A stretch of DNA of 64,000 nucleotides from an uncultured Paracoccaceae bacterium (GTDB lineage Bacteria; Pseudomonadota; Alphaproteobacteria; Rhodobacterales; Rhodobacteraceae): NCBI GenBank assembly GCA_937138255.1, contig CAKZOU010000034.1, forward strand, positions 1 to 64,000, written 5' to 3'. A program made the translations under genes and the position numbers. The notes under the pieces are model-generated. The model searched no databases and was not told the DNA's origin. It was given only the letters and a program-made list of their open reading frames with translations. Shown piece by piece: positions 42,943-52,087 of this stretch. The first letter of the stretch is position 1, and the number at the start of each line of letters is the position of its first letter.

Positions 42943-44331
42943 ATGACCAAGACCTCGAACCAGATGTGGGGCGGGCGGTTCGCTTCCGGGCCGGACGCGA
43001 TCATGGAAGCGATCAACGCCTCGATCGGGTTCGACAAGCGACTCGCCGCGCAGGATATCGCCGGCTCGCGGGCCCACGCAGCGATGCTCGCCGCGCAAGG
43101 CATTGTTACGGATAAGGACGCCGAGGCCATTCGGGAAGGGCTCCTCACCATTTTGTCAGAAATCGAGGGCGGAAAGTTCGAGTTTTCGACCGCGCTTGAA
43201 GACATCCACATGAATGTCGAGGCGCGGCTGAAGGATATGATCGGCGCGCCTGCGGGCCGTTTGCACACGGCGCGGAGCCGCAACGATCAGGTGGCCGTCG
43301 ATTTCCGCCTCTGGGTGCGCGATCAATGTGACGCCGCCGATCAGGCGCTTGCGGCCCTGATGCAAGCGCTTCTGGGGCAGGCCGAGGCAGGGGCCGATTG
43401 GGTGATGCCGGGCTTTACCCACCTGCAAACGGCCCAGCCGGTGACCTGGGGCCACCATATGCTCGCCTATGTCGAGATGTTCGCCCGCGACCGGAGCCGA
43501 TTTGCCGATGCCCGCCGCCGGATGAACGAATCCCCGCTTGGCGCGGCTGCCTTGGCCGGCACCTCCTTCCCGATCGACCGCCACGCCACGGCAGAGGCGC
43601 TGGGCTTTGACCGGCCGACCGCGAACAGCCTCGATTCCGTCTCCGACCGCGATTTCGCGCTCGAATTTCTCGCGGCCTCCTCGATCTGCGCCATGCACCT
43701 GTCGCGCTTTGCCGAAGAGTTGGTGATCTGGTCTTCGGCCCAGTTCCGTTTCGTCGCCATGTCGGATCGCTGGTCGACCGGCTCGTCGATCATGCCGCAA
43801 AAGCGCAATCCCGATGCGGCCGAACTGATCCGCGCCAAGATCGGCCGGATTTTCGGGGCCAATGTGGCGCTGATGACGGTGATGAAGGGCCTGCCGCTGA
43901 CCTATTCGAAGGATATGCAGGAAGACAAAGAGCAGGTTTTCGATGCCGCCGACAGCCTGATGCTGGCGCTGGCCGCGATGACCGGCATGGTCAGCGACAT
44001 GACCGCCAACCGCCCCAATCTCAAGGCGGCGGCTTCGTCGGGCTTCTCGACCGCGACCGATTTGGCCGATTGGTTGGTGCGCGAATTGAACCTGCCGTTC
44101 CGCGATGCCCACCATGTGACCGGCTCTCTGGTGGCGGTGGCCGAGGGCAAGGGCTGCGATCTGCAGGACTTGACGCTGGAAGATATGCAGGCTGTTCATG
44201 CAGGCATTCGCGCCGATGTGTTCGACGTTCTGGGCGTGGAAAACTCGGTCGCCTCGCGCATGAGCTATGGCGGCACCGCGCCGGTGCGCGTGCGCGAACA
44301 GATCGCCCGCTGGAAAGAGGCGCTGAAATGA
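42943..44331 (+). CDS. argH: argininosuccinate lyase
   Basis: 462-aa cytosolic enzyme releasing arginine and fumarate. The fumarase/aspartase-superfamily loop [12 protein letters not shown] is intact, as are the early MWGGRF and [10 protein letters not shown]-type ([13 protein letters not shown]) blocks. First gene of an overlapping run argH-lipoprotein-DUF2834-lysA, linking arginine and lysine synthesis. Confidence 0.96.
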   Translation: MTKTSNQMWGGRFASGPDAIMEAINASIGFDKRLAAQDIAGSRAHAAMLAAQGIVTDKDAEAIREGLLTILSEIEGGKFEFSTALEDIHMNVEARLKDMIGAPAGRLHTARSRNDQVAVDFRLWVRDQCDAADQALAALMQALLGQAEAGADWVMPGFTHLQTAQPVTWGHHMLAYVEMFARDRSRFADARRRMNESPLGAAALAGTSFPIDRHATAEALGFDRPTANSLDSVSDRDFALEFLAASSICAMHLSRFAEELVIWSSAQFRFVAMSDRWSTGSSIMPQKRNPDAAELIRAKIGRIFGANVALMTVMKGLPLTYSKDMQEDKEQVFDAADSLMLALAAMTGMVSDMTANRPNLKAAASSGFSTATDLADWLVRELNLPFRDAHHVTGSLVAVAEGKGCDLQDLTLEDMQAVHAGIRADVFDVLGVENSVASRMSYGGTAPVRVREQIARWKEALK

Positions 44332-44429
44332 GAGCGGCTCTCCTGCTCCTCGCCCTTTTGGCGGCCTGTGGCGCCGATGGCCCGCCCTTGAAGCCCACCG
44401 TCAACCTCGCGGCGCAGGAGGCCAACTGA
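44328..44429 (+). CDS. 33-aa lipoprotein, LptM/LppL-like
   Basis: The ATG overlaps the argH stop (ATGA) and the stop overlaps the next start (TGATG). The product begins [18 protein letters not shown]: a signal with lipobox LAAC, lipidated Cys14, and a mature 20-residue peptide beginning [10 protein letters not shown]. The CGxxGP.xxP pattern resembles the small lipoprotein family often encoded beside lysA (YifL/LptM, LppL), which in E. coli supports maturation of the LptDE LPS translocon. That role is inferred from pattern and from the neighbouring lysA. Confidence 0.75.
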   Translation: MRAALLLLALLAACGADGPPLKPTVNLAAQEAN

Positions 44430-44746
44430 TGCCGCCCCTGCGCCTCGCCTATCTCGCGCTGGCAATCTGGGGCGCGGTGCATCCGATGATCTATTATTCC
44501 CGCTGGCTCAACGAAAATGGCGGAGGGTTTGGCGGGATGCTCGAGGCGTGGCACGCGAATTACGCCACAGCCGGTCTCGTTCTCGACCTCTTCATCGCGG
44601 CCATAGCCCTGACACTTTGGATCGTCGTCGAGACTTGGGTTCGCAAGAACTGGATCGCGCTTCTCGCCATTCCGGCGACCTTCCTCATTGGCGTCAGTTG
44701 CGGCCTGCCGCTCTTCCTTTTTCTCCGCACCCGCCCGATCACCTGA
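44429..44746 (+). CDS. DUF2834-like small membrane protein
   Basis: 105 aa with three hydrophobic helices (about 4-20, 46-66, 77-98). The pattern of a short N-terminal helix, a loop with NENGGGF and two further helices matches DUF2834. Function unknown. It overlaps the lipoprotein gene by one base, and lysA starts 62 bp downstream. Confidence 0.72.
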   Translation: MPPLRLAYLALAIWGAVHPMIYYSRWLNENGGGFGGMLEAWHANYATAGLVLDLFIAAIALTLWIVVETWVRKNWIALLAIPATFLIGVSCGLPLFLFLRTRPIT

Positions 44747-44808
44747 TCGGCCCTTGGGCTTGGCCCGTAATCTGTTATGACGCTGCGGAAGATTCCTCAG
44801 AGGCGCGC

Positions 44809-46074
44809 ATGGACCACTTTCTCTATCGCAACGGCCAGCTCTTTGCCGAAGATGTGCCGGTGGCCGAGATTGCGGCCTCGGTCGGGACGCCGGTCTATAT
44901 CTATTCGACCGCCACGCTCCTGCGCCATTTCGGCCTCTTCGATCAGGCCCTTGCGGGGATGCCGCATCTTGTCTGCTTTGCGATGAAGTCGCTTTCAAAC
45001 GTCGCCGTGCTGCGCGTTTTGGGGCAAGCGGGGGCGGGGATCGACGTTGTGTCGGTCGGAGAATATCTGCGGGCCAAGGCGGCGGGCGTTCCGGGCGAGC
45101 GGATCGTCTTTTCCGGCGTCGCCAAGACTCGCGAGGAAATGCGGATCGCACTTGAGGGCGGCATCCGCCAGTTCAACGTCGAAAGCGAACCCGAGATGGA
45201 AGCGCTGAGCGAAGTTGCCTCGGCGCTGGGCGTCGTCGCGCCGATTGCGGTGCGGGTGAACCCCGACGTCGACGCCAAAACCCACGCCAAGATCGCCACG
45301 GGCAAATCGGAGAACAAGTTTGGCATCCCGATCGCCAAGGCGCGCGGCGTCTATGCCCGCGCCGCAGCCCTGCCCGGCATCAGGGTCGTCGGGATCGACG
45401 TGCATATCGGCAGCCAACTGACCGACCTTGAGCCCTTCCGCCTTGCCTATCGCAAGGTCGCGGCGCTGACCGAGGCGCTCAGGGCCGATGGCCACCAGAT
45501 CGAGCGGCTCGACCTCGGCGGTGGCCTTGGCATTCCCTATGAGCGCTCCAATGCGGCTCCGCCGCTGCCCGAGGATTATGGCCGGATGATCGCCGAAGAG
45601 GTGGGCCACCTCGGCTGCGAGATCGAGATCGAACCGGGCCGCCTGATCGCCGGCAATGCCGGGCTGATGGTGTCAGAGATCATCTATGTCAAGGAAGGCG
45701 AGGGGCGGGATTTCCTCATCCTCGACTCCGCGATGAACGATCTCGTGCGCCCAGCCATGTATGACGCGCATCACGATATTGTGCCGGTGGTTGAGGCCGC
45801 GCCGGGTGCCGAACAGCGGGCCTATGATGTGGTCGGCGGGATCTGTGAAACTGGCGATACCTTTGCCCGCGGCCGGATGATGCCGCCGGTGAAGGCGGCT
45901 GATCTTGTCGCCTTCCGCTCGGCGGGCGCCTATGGCGCAGTGATGGCGAGCGAGTATAACTCGCGCCCGCTGATCCCCGAGGTCTTGGTCGATGGCGACA
46001 AGTGGGCCGTGATCCGCCGTCGCCCGTCCTACGACGAGATGATCGCTCGGGATATCATCCCCGACTGGCTCTAG
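44809..46074 (+). CDS. lysA: diaminopimelate decarboxylase
   Basis: 421-aa PLP enzyme converting meso-diaminopimelate to lysine. The PLP Lys is in FAMKSLSN (about residue 60), the HIGSQ, LDLGGGLGIPY and EPGRLIAGNAG blocks bind cofactor, and the C-terminal domain includes GGICETGDTFARGR. ATG 44809 is preceded by AGAGGCG. The run ends here, convergent with the zinc-ribbon gene (overlap of 4 bp). Confidence 0.95.
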   Translation: MDHFLYRNGQLFAEDVPVAEIAASVGTPVYIYSTATLLRHFGLFDQALAGMPHLVCFAMKSLSNVAVLRVLGQAGAGIDVVSVGEYLRAKAAGVPGERIVFSGVAKTREEMRIALEGGIRQFNVESEPEMEALSEVASALGVVAPIAVRVNPDVDAKTHAKIATGKSENKFGIPIAKARGVYARAAALPGIRVVGIDVHIGSQLTDLEPFRLAYRKVAALTEALRADGHQIERLDLGGGLGIPYERSNAAPPLPEDYGRMIAEEVGHLGCEIEIEPGRLIAGNAGLMVSEIIYVKEGEGRDFLILDSAMNDLVRPAMYDAHHDIVPVVEAAPGAEQRAYDVVGGICETGDTFARGRMMPPVKAADLVAFRSAGAYGAVMASEYNSRPLIPEVLVDGDKWAVIRRRPSYDEMIARDIIPDWL

Positions 46075-46868
46075 CTGCCGGCCTTGTCTTTCATAAGGGT
46101 TATGAGATCCTGCATCCGCAGATCGACCCATAGCCGCAGATCATTCACCAGATCGACATAGTCTGACAGGATCGGCGCTGCTGATGGCACGGTTTCTGCA
46201 AGCCGCGGCGCTAGGTTGTAGACGATCAGCGCAAGGATCGCGGCGAGTAGCATCAGACTGAAACCGAGACGAAATCCCGAGCGCTGGCCTTTCTCACGCT
46301 TCTCAATCACTTCCGGCTCTTCAGTTCTGCGCTCGTCGGTCGAGCGGAGGCTGGAATTAAAGTCCTCGATGTCTGGCAGAAGATCGCTGCGCGAGCCGGC
46401 TCCGACTTTGGAAGGCAGTGGTGCCATTTCCCCTTTGAGCCGCGCCATGCGGCGGCGGACCTCTTCGACCCTCCGGGATTCCTGATCGGGTTCATCGTCG
46501 ATGCCAAGGTCGGGCTGGCTCTGAAGCCCGGTCGCAGCCTCTTCGCGGCGCTGCGCCTCTTCCCGAGCAGCTTCTTCTTTCAGAATATCAGCGACCGATG
46601 GGGAGAGAGCCTTGCGCTCTCTCGGCGGCGGCGAAACCGAGAGGTCATCTTCATCAAGGTCGTCAAACTCATCGGCTTCTTGTTCCGGCGGAGCTGGGAT
46701 AGCGGTCTGATGCGGAGCCGGGCGGCCTTCCTCTTCGGATGCCGATACGCCGGGGCGTTCAAACCATGTGAAGCCGCAGTTCGAACATTGAACATCCCGC
46801 CCTCCGGAGGGAATGACATCATCCGGGACTTCGTATTGTGCGCCGCAGTTGGGGCAAATCAACCGCAT
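46071..46868 (-). CDS. zinc-ribbon (MJ0042-type) single-pass protein
   Basis: 265 aa. The N-terminus MRLICPNCGAQYEVPDDVIP...CSNCGFTWF is the MJ0042-type zinc finger with CPNC and CSNC pairs. A long acidic, Glu/Arg-rich disordered region (about 45-205) precedes one transmembrane helix (FRLGFSLMLLAAILALIVYNL) and a short C-terminal segment. Proteins of this shape are common in alphaproteobacteria and of unknown function. AAGGA precedes the ATG at 46868. It diverges from ftsE, 144 bp apart. Confidence 0.8.
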   Translation of the reverse strand: MRLICPNCGAQYEVPDDVIPSGGRDVQCSNCGFTWFERPGVSASEEEGRPAPHQTAIPAPPEQEADEFDDLDEDDLSVSPPPRERKALSPSVADILKEEAAREEAQRREEAATGLQSQPDLGIDDEPDQESRRVEEVRRRMARLKGEMAPLPSKVGAGSRSDLLPDIEDFNSSLRSTDERRTEEPEVIEKREKGQRSGFRLGFSLMLLAAILALIVYNLAPRLAETVPSAAPILSDYVDLVNDLRLWVDLRMQDLITLMKDKAGS

Positions 46869-47012
46869 CCGAATTGTCCTTTCCGCTCGATTGGTCTCGG
46901 CAGTTGCCTGCTCCGACAGTTTTTGTCTACCAGTTAGGGTCGGGCACGCCAAGAGTTTGCACGCTCAGACACACGGCACGATTGATGTTGCGGGTCTTTT
47001 TGGGCAGAACCG

Positions 47013-47714
47013 ATGCAATCGACGAAAAAGGGGCCATCTGTGATCGAACTCGAAAGAGTTGCCTATACCTACGGCGGCGCCGAGCTTTTCGCCGACCTCT
47101 CGATGACGCTTGCCCCCGGATCGTTCCATTTTCTCACCGGCCCGTCCGGCGCCGGTAAGACCACCCTGCTCAAACTGTGCTACGGCGAGTTGATCGCAAC
47201 TGCAGGGATGGTGCGGATATTCGGGCAGAACACACGCGAGATGGACCGCGACCAGATCGCTCTGGCACGCCGACGCATCGGGGTCGTGCATCAAGATTGC
47301 CAGTTTCTCGATCATCTGCCGATGGCCGAAAACGTGGCCCTGCCTCTCACTGTGTCCGGCCGGCAAGAGGAGGCCGACGAATACCTCGAGGATTTGTTGG
47401 GATGGGTCGGCCTTTCGGGTCAGGCGAGCCAGCTTCCGCCCCAGCTTTCTGGTGGCGAACGGCAAAGGGCGGCGCTGGCGCGGGCGGTGATCATGTCGCC
47501 CGAGGTTGTCATTGCCGACGAGCCGACGGGCAACATCGATTGGGAGATGTCTCAACGGCTGCTTACGTTGCTGGTAGAGCTCAACAAGATGGGCAAGGCC
47601 GTGTTGGTCGCCACCCATGATCTCAACCTGATCCGCGCTGCAAAAACCCAGGTTTCGGCCCGTGTTTTGCGTTTGCGTGGCGGGCAATTACAGGCGGCGG
47701 GGGCTGAACTGTGA
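47013..47714 (+). CDS. ftsE: cell division ATP-binding protein FtsE
   Basis: 233-aa ABC ATPase. Walker A GPSGAGKTT (about 43-51), Q-loop HQDCQFL, signature LSGGERQRAALARA, Walker B VVIADEPTGNID and H-loop ATHD are intact; the DEPTGNID and loop forms are typical of FtsE. It works with FtsX at the divisome, controlling peptidoglycan hydrolases. ATG 47013 is taken, but a GTG at 47040 with AAAAAGGGG in front is an alternative start. Overlaps ftsX by four bases. Confidence 0.92.
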   Translation: MQSTKKGPSVIELERVAYTYGGAELFADLSMTLAPGSFHFLTGPSGAGKTTLLKLCYGELIATAGMVRIFGQNTREMDRDQIALARRRIGVVHQDCQFLDHLPMAENVALPLTVSGRQEEADEYLEDLLGWVGLSGQASQLPPQLSGGERQRAALARAVIMSPEVVIADEPTGNIDWEMSQRLLTLLVELNKMGKAVLVATHDLNLIRAAKTQVSARVLRLRGGQLQAAGAEL

Positions 47715-48604
47715 GCGATTGGACCTCCGTCCTTGTAGGTGATCCCCGCGCCGACCGCATGGTTCCGAAAACGGGGTTTACGGTTCAGCTGACGGTTTTC
47801 AGCGCTGCCGCGATGGCCTTTTTGGCTGTTTTTGCGCTGGCGCTGTCGCTTGCGACCGAACGATTGGCTGATCGCTGGTCGGCCGAGCTGGCCCGCACAT
47901 CGACCCTTCGGATCTCGGCGCCACAGGATCAGATTACCGCCCAAACCGAGGCCGCCTTGCGGGTCTTGCAGACAACGCCCGGCGTCGGCTCGGCGCGAGC
48001 GCTGAGTGACGAGGAACAGATTGCCCTTCTCGAGCCGTGGTTCGGGCCCGATCTGCCCGTGGCCTCGCTGCCGATCCCACGTTTGATCGAGATTGTCGAA
48101 GTTGGCGACGGCTTTGACGCGACCGGCCTTCGGGCCCGCCTTCAGGCTGAGGTGCCGGGCGCTGTTCTTGACGATCACACGCGCTGGCGGGCGCCACTCG
48201 TGGCTGCGGCCGACAGGCTTCGAGCGCTTGGCTTTCTCTCGCTGGCGCTGATCGGCGGTGCGACAGGGGCGATGATCACGCTGGCCGCCCAAGCCGCCCT
48301 TTCGGCCAATGCCCAAGTCATCCGCGTGATGCGGCTTGTCGGGGCGACCGATGCCTTCATCGCCGGCGCCTTCGTGCGGCGCTTTACACTACGGGCCTTT
48401 ACCGGCTCTGCATTCGGGGCCCTCGCCGGCGCTGCAGGGATCTTCTTTCTTCCCGAAGCCGACGTGGCGGGCGGCTTTCTGACCGGGCTTGGGTTTGAGG
48501 GTTTGCACTGGCTTTGGCCCCTCGCAATTCCTCCGCTGGCGGGCGCCGTGGCCTACGTCGCAACCCGTGCCGCCGCATTCCGCCGTTTGAAGGAGCAATC
48601 ATGA
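47711..48604 (+). CDS. ftsX: cell division protein FtsX
   Basis: 297-aa membrane partner of FtsE: an N-terminal helix (about 25-48), a periplasmic domain (to about 165), and three further helices. GTG start overlaps the ftsE stop. The cytoplasmic-loop region before helix 3 (ANAQVIRVMRLVGATDAFIAGAFV) is typical for FtsX. The 3' end overlaps the plsC ATG. Confidence 0.88.
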   Translation: MSDWTSVLVGDPRADRMVPKTGFTVQLTVFSAAAMAFLAVFALALSLATERLADRWSAELARTSTLRISAPQDQITAQTEAALRVLQTTPGVGSARALSDEEQIALLEPWFGPDLPVASLPIPRLIEIVEVGDGFDATGLRARLQAEVPGAVLDDHTRWRAPLVAAADRLRALGFLSLALIGGATGAMITLAAQAALSANAQVIRVMRLVGATDAFIAGAFVRRFTLRAFTGSAFGALAGAAGIFFLPEADVAGGFLTGLGFEGLHWLWPLAIPPLAGAVAYVATRAAAFRRLKEQS

Positions 48605-49347
48605 GATACGCCATCCAGTGGGTTCGCTCACTTGTGTTCAATATCCTGATGTATGTGGCGATGGTGCCCTACGCGATCTTGTATCTTCCCTGGGCCGTTT
48701 TTGATCGGCGTGGCGCGGTTGCTGCGGCGCATGGCTGGACCGGATTTGTGCTTTGGACGGCGCGCTGGCTCATCGGGCTGAAGGTGGAATACCGGGGCAC
48801 CCCACCAACGGACGCGGTCATGGTGGCGCCCAAGCATCAATCGTTTTTCGATATCATCGCGATCTACAACGCCATCCCGCGCGGCAAATTCATCATGAAG
48901 CGCGAGCTGCTCTGGACGCCTATCGTTGGGCAATATGCCCTCATGGTGGGCTGTATTCCCGTCAATCGTGGCAAGCGGGCGCAGGCGATCAAGAAGATGC
49001 TTGCCGACGTCAAGGCTGGCCGTGCCGATCCCGGTCAACTGGTGATCTACCCGCAAGGCACGCGCGTTCTCCCCGGCGTCAAGAAACCCTACAAGACTGG
49101 TGCCGGGGTTCTTTATCAAGAGCTTGGTCAGGATTGTGTTCCGGTTGCCTGCAGTGTCGGCGTGTTTTGGCCCAAGCGTGGCGTCTATCGCAAGCCGGGA
49201 ACCGCGGTGGTCGAGTTCCTTCCCAGAATTCCCGCCGGCAAGCCGATCCCGGAATTCATGCAAGAGCTTGAAGAGGTTGTCGAAACGCGATCGGACGAGC
49301 TGATGAGAGAGGCAGGCTGGAGGCCGGAGGCGGAGGCGCAGGCGTGA
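48601..49347 (+). CDS. plsC: 1-acyl-sn-glycerol-3-phosphate acyltransferase
   Basis: 248-aa membrane-bound acyltransferase making phosphatidate. The HX4D motif is KHQSFFD, and block III is YPQGTRV; an N-terminal hydrophobic stretch (about 8-32) anchors it. ATG 48601 overlaps the ftsX stop (ATGA), and its own stop overlaps the next gene, giving ftsE-ftsX-plsC-PPOX as one translational run that ties division to membrane synthesis. Confidence 0.9.
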   Translation: MRYAIQWVRSLVFNILMYVAMVPYAILYLPWAVFDRRGAVAAAHGWTGFVLWTARWLIGLKVEYRGTPPTDAVMVAPKHQSFFDIIAIYNAIPRGKFIMKRELLWTPIVGQYALMVGCIPVNRGKRAQAIKKMLADVKAGRADPGQLVIYPQGTRVLPGVKKPYKTGAGVLYQELGQDCVPVACSVGVFWPKRGVYRKPGTAVVEFLPRIPAGKPIPEFMQELEEVVETRSDELMREAGWRPEAEAQA

Positions 49348-49946
49348 AGAGCGTGAGCGATATTGCCGAACTGGAGGCCTTCTATGGCCTGCCGGTCCCG
49401 GCCTCGCTTGACAAAGTCCGCACCACGTTGACTGCCGCCTATCGCAAATGGATCGAAGCCAGCCGTTTTATGGTCATCTCGACAGTGGGGCCAGAAGGCA
49501 CCGATGCGAGCCCGCGCGGCGATGGTGGGCCGGTGGCCCGGATCGTGGACGACAAGACCATCTGGATCCCCGACTGGCTAGGCAACAACCGCATAGACAC
49601 CCTGCGCAACATCGTCCGCGATGGTCGGGTAAGCCTGATGTTTCTGGTGCGCGGGTCGGGCAATGTTGTGCGGGTGAACGGCCGCGCGCGCGTGACTGTC
49701 GAACCGGGCGCGACAGGCCAGTTTGTCCAAAAAGGCAGGCATCCCCGCTCTGTTGTCATTGTCGAGGTAGAGGAGGCCTACTTCCAATGCGCCAAGGCGA
49801 TCCTGCGATCCGGCCTTTGGACAGGCAACGACGATAGCCCGCTTGTCCCGACAGCGGGCGAGTTCCTGCGCGAGGTTCGGTCGGACTTTGACGCCGAGAC
49901 CTATGACGCCAGCTATGCCGAGCGCGCAAAAGACAAGTTCTGGTAG
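49344..49946 (+). CDS. pyridoxamine 5'-phosphate oxidase-family flavoprotein
   Basis: 200 aa with the split-barrel FMN-binding fold: FMVISTVGPEGTDASPRGDGG, WIPDWLGNNRIDTLRNIV and a C-terminal ECAK-like segment (YFQCAKAILRSGLW). This matches the MSMEG_1061 type of PPOX protein rather than PdxH; its substrate is unknown. GTG start overlaps plsC by four bases. It is convergent with accA. Confidence 0.85.
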   Translation: MKSVSDIAELEAFYGLPVPASLDKVRTTLTAAYRKWIEASRFMVISTVGPEGTDASPRGDGGPVARIVDDKTIWIPDWLGNNRIDTLRNIVRDGRVSLMFLVRGSGNVVRVNGRARVTVEPGATGQFVQKGRHPRSVVIVEVEEAYFQCAKAILRSGLWTGNDDSPLVPTAGEFLREVRSDFDAETYDASYAERAKDKFW

Positions 49947-49961
49947 GGTAGGGCGCCCGAT

Positions 49962-50924
49962 CTAGGCGGCAAGACCCTTGGAGCCAAGCGCGAGATACTT
50001 CTTGCGCCGCCCGTCGCGGATTTCCTTGCCTTTGCGGCCCTTGAATTCGGCCAGCATCGCGCGGATCGCGTCGCCCACGGCGGCGATGGTGGCCTCCTTG
50101 TTGCGGTGCGCTCCGCCCACGGGCTCGGGGATGATCCGGTCGCAGACGCCCAGTTCGGCAAGGTTCTGGGCGGTCAGGCGCAGCGCTTCGGCGGCTTCGC
50201 GCATCTTGTCGGCGTCTTTCCATAGGATCGAGGCGCAGCCCTCGGGCGAGATCACCGAATAGATCGAATGTTCAAGCATCGCCACGCGGTTGGCGGTGGC
50301 AAAGGCCACGGCGCCGCCCGAGCCGCCCTCGCCGATGATGACGCTGATCAGCGGCACCTTCACCTGAAGGCATTTCTCGGTCGAACGGGCGATGGCTTCG
50401 GACTGGCCGCGCTCTTCGGCGCCCTTGCCGGGATAGGCGCCGGGCGTATCGACAAGGGTAACGATCGGGATGCCGAACTTGTCGGCCAATTCCATCAGGC
50501 GGATCGCCTTGCGATAGCCCTCGGGGCGGGCCATGCCGAAATTGTGCTCGATCCGGGTTTTCGTATCGAAACCCTTCTCGTGGCCGATCACCATGACAGG
50601 CGTGCCGTCAAGCCGCGCGAGGCCGCCCATCACGGCATGATCGTCGGCGAAATTGCGGTCGCCGGCGAGCGGCGTGTATTCGGTAAAGAGCGTGTCGATA
50701 TAGTCACGGCAATGCGGCCGGTCGGGGTGGCGGGCCACCTGACATTTCCGCCAGGCCGAAAGATCGGCATAAAGGCTCTTGAGCAGATCGGCTGCCTTCT
50801 TGTCGAGCGCCGCCGCCTCTTTCTCGATATCCATCTCCTCGTTGGCCCGCGCCATGGCGCGCAGCTCTTCGGCCTTGCCTTCGATTTCCGCGAGAGGCTT
50901 TTCGAATTCGAGGTAGTTGGTCAT
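49962..50924 (-). CDS. accA: acetyl-CoA carboxylase carboxyltransferase subunit alpha
   Basis: 320-aa subunit of the heterotetrameric carboxyltransferase that forms malonyl-CoA from carboxybiotin. Recognisable blocks are the N-terminal [35 protein letters not shown] and [20 protein letters not shown]. Length is normal. accD is not adjacent. ATG 50924 is supported by a strong family N-terminus. Confidence 0.95.
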   Translation of the reverse strand: MTNYLEFEKPLAEIEGKAEELRAMARANEEMDIEKEAAALDKKAADLLKSLYADLSAWRKCQVARHPDRPHCRDYIDTLFTEYTPLAGDRNFADDHAVMGGLARLDGTPVMVIGHEKGFDTKTRIEHNFGMARPEGYRKAIRLMELADKFGIPIVTLVDTPGAYPGKGAEERGQSEAIARSTEKCLQVKVPLISVIIGEGGSGGAVAFATANRVAMLEHSIYSVISPEGCASILWKDADKMREAAEALRLTAQNLAELGVCDRIIPEPVGGAHRNKEATIAAVGDAIRAMLAEFKGRKGKEIRDGRRKKYLALGSKGLAA

Positions 50925-50993
50925 CCGCTCACTCCACTGGGATCATGCCGATATAAGGGGTGGGAGCCGGCGAATGCAACTCGCGATCCGCCC

Positions 50994-52022
50994 CTAGCGC
51001 GCGCCCCATGTGTCGCTGAGCCTGTAGCCTTCCGGCCAGGGGTCGGACGGATCGAGCATGTGTTGATGCGTTCCTGTGATCCACGCCCGCCCCGAGATTT
51101 CGGGCCGGATCGCGGGGCGGTCGCCCACTTGGGCAGTGCCGAGGATCCTTCCTTTGAATTGGGAGTTGATCAGCGACGTCGCCGTTAGCGTGTCGCCAAC
51201 GCCCATAAGGCCGCGTGCAGCCAGCACAGCCATGCGTGCCGAAAGCGCTGTGCCGGTGGGCGAGCGGTCAACCTTGCCGGGCCGGATCGCCACGGCGGAA
51301 CGGGCCTCAAAGGCGCCATTCCCGCCTGACAGAGGGCCGGCGAAGAGACAGAAGGAAAAATGCCGCCAGTCCGGGTTTTCGGGGTGATCAAAGCCCAGCG
51401 CTTCGTTTGCCGCGGCGGTGATCCGCACGCCAAGGCGGGCGATATCATGCGCTTCGTCCGGCACGAGCGACAGGCCGAGAGCCTCTGCATCGACGATCAC
51501 GAAACTGTCGCCGCCATAGGCGGTATCGACGGTCAGGGTTCCAAGCCCGTCAACCTCGAGCGGGGCATCGAGGCGGGCGGCAAAGCTTGGCAGGTTCTCG
51601 ACATAGATGCGCTCGGCCTTGCCGTTGCGGCAGTCGGCACGGACCTGCACAAGCCCGCCGGGCGCTTCGAGGATCATCCGTGTCTCGGGCTCGGTCATCT
51701 TGATGATGCCCGAGTCGAGCAGAACCGTCGCCACGCAGATCGAGTTGGATCCCGACATCGGCGGCGTATCTTCGGGCTCCATGATGATGAAGGCGGCGTC
51801 GGCACGCGGATCTTTTGGCGGGACGAGAAGGTTGACGTGCCGGAACACGCCGCCCCGAGGTTCGTTCAGAACGAAATTTCGCAAAGTTCCGTCGCGGGCG
51901 ATCCAGCGGCTTTGTTCCCAGAGGGTCTCGCCCGGCGGCGGCGCGACACCGCCGACGATCACGTCGCCCACCTCGCCTTCGGCATGTGCGGAAATCACAT
52001 GGATTGTCTTTGTCGTGCGCAT
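50994..52022 (-). CDS. proline-racemase-family protein with Ser/Thr at the catalytic positions
   Basis: 342 aa, the fold of proline racemase, 4-hydroxyproline epimerase and trans-3-hydroxy-L-proline dehydratase. The first catalytic block, MCGHxS in racemases, reads MSGSNSI (Ser90), and the second, DRSPCGTG, reads DRSPTGTA (Thr256). Racemases/epimerases use Cys/Cys (or Ser/Cys) and t3Hyp dehydratase uses Cys/Thr; a Ser/Thr pair is unusual and rules out simple racemase chemistry. No hydroxyproline transport or catabolic genes are adjacent. It lies downstream of mcl1 on the same strand (65-bp gap). Confidence 0.8.
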   Translation of the reverse strand: MRTTKTIHVISAHAEGEVGDVIVGGVAPPPGETLWEQSRWIARDGTLRNFVLNEPRGGVFRHVNLLVPPKDPRADAAFIIMEPEDTPPMSGSNSICVATVLLDSGIIKMTEPETRMILEAPGGLVQVRADCRNGKAERIYVENLPSFAARLDAPLEVDGLGTLTVDTAYGGDSFVIVDAEALGLSLVPDEAHDIARLGVRITAAANEALGFDHPENPDWRHFSFCLFAGPLSGGNGAFEARSAVAIRPGKVDRSPTGTALSARMAVLAARGLMGVGDTLTATSLINSQFKGRILGTAQVGDRPAIRPEISGRAWITGTHQHMLDPSDPWPEGYRLSDTWGAR

Positions 52023-52087
52023 GGCGGCCTCAGGGGTTGGGGCATTCGCCTTTGCCTAGCATGGGGACGCGCGGCAAAGCTATCGCG

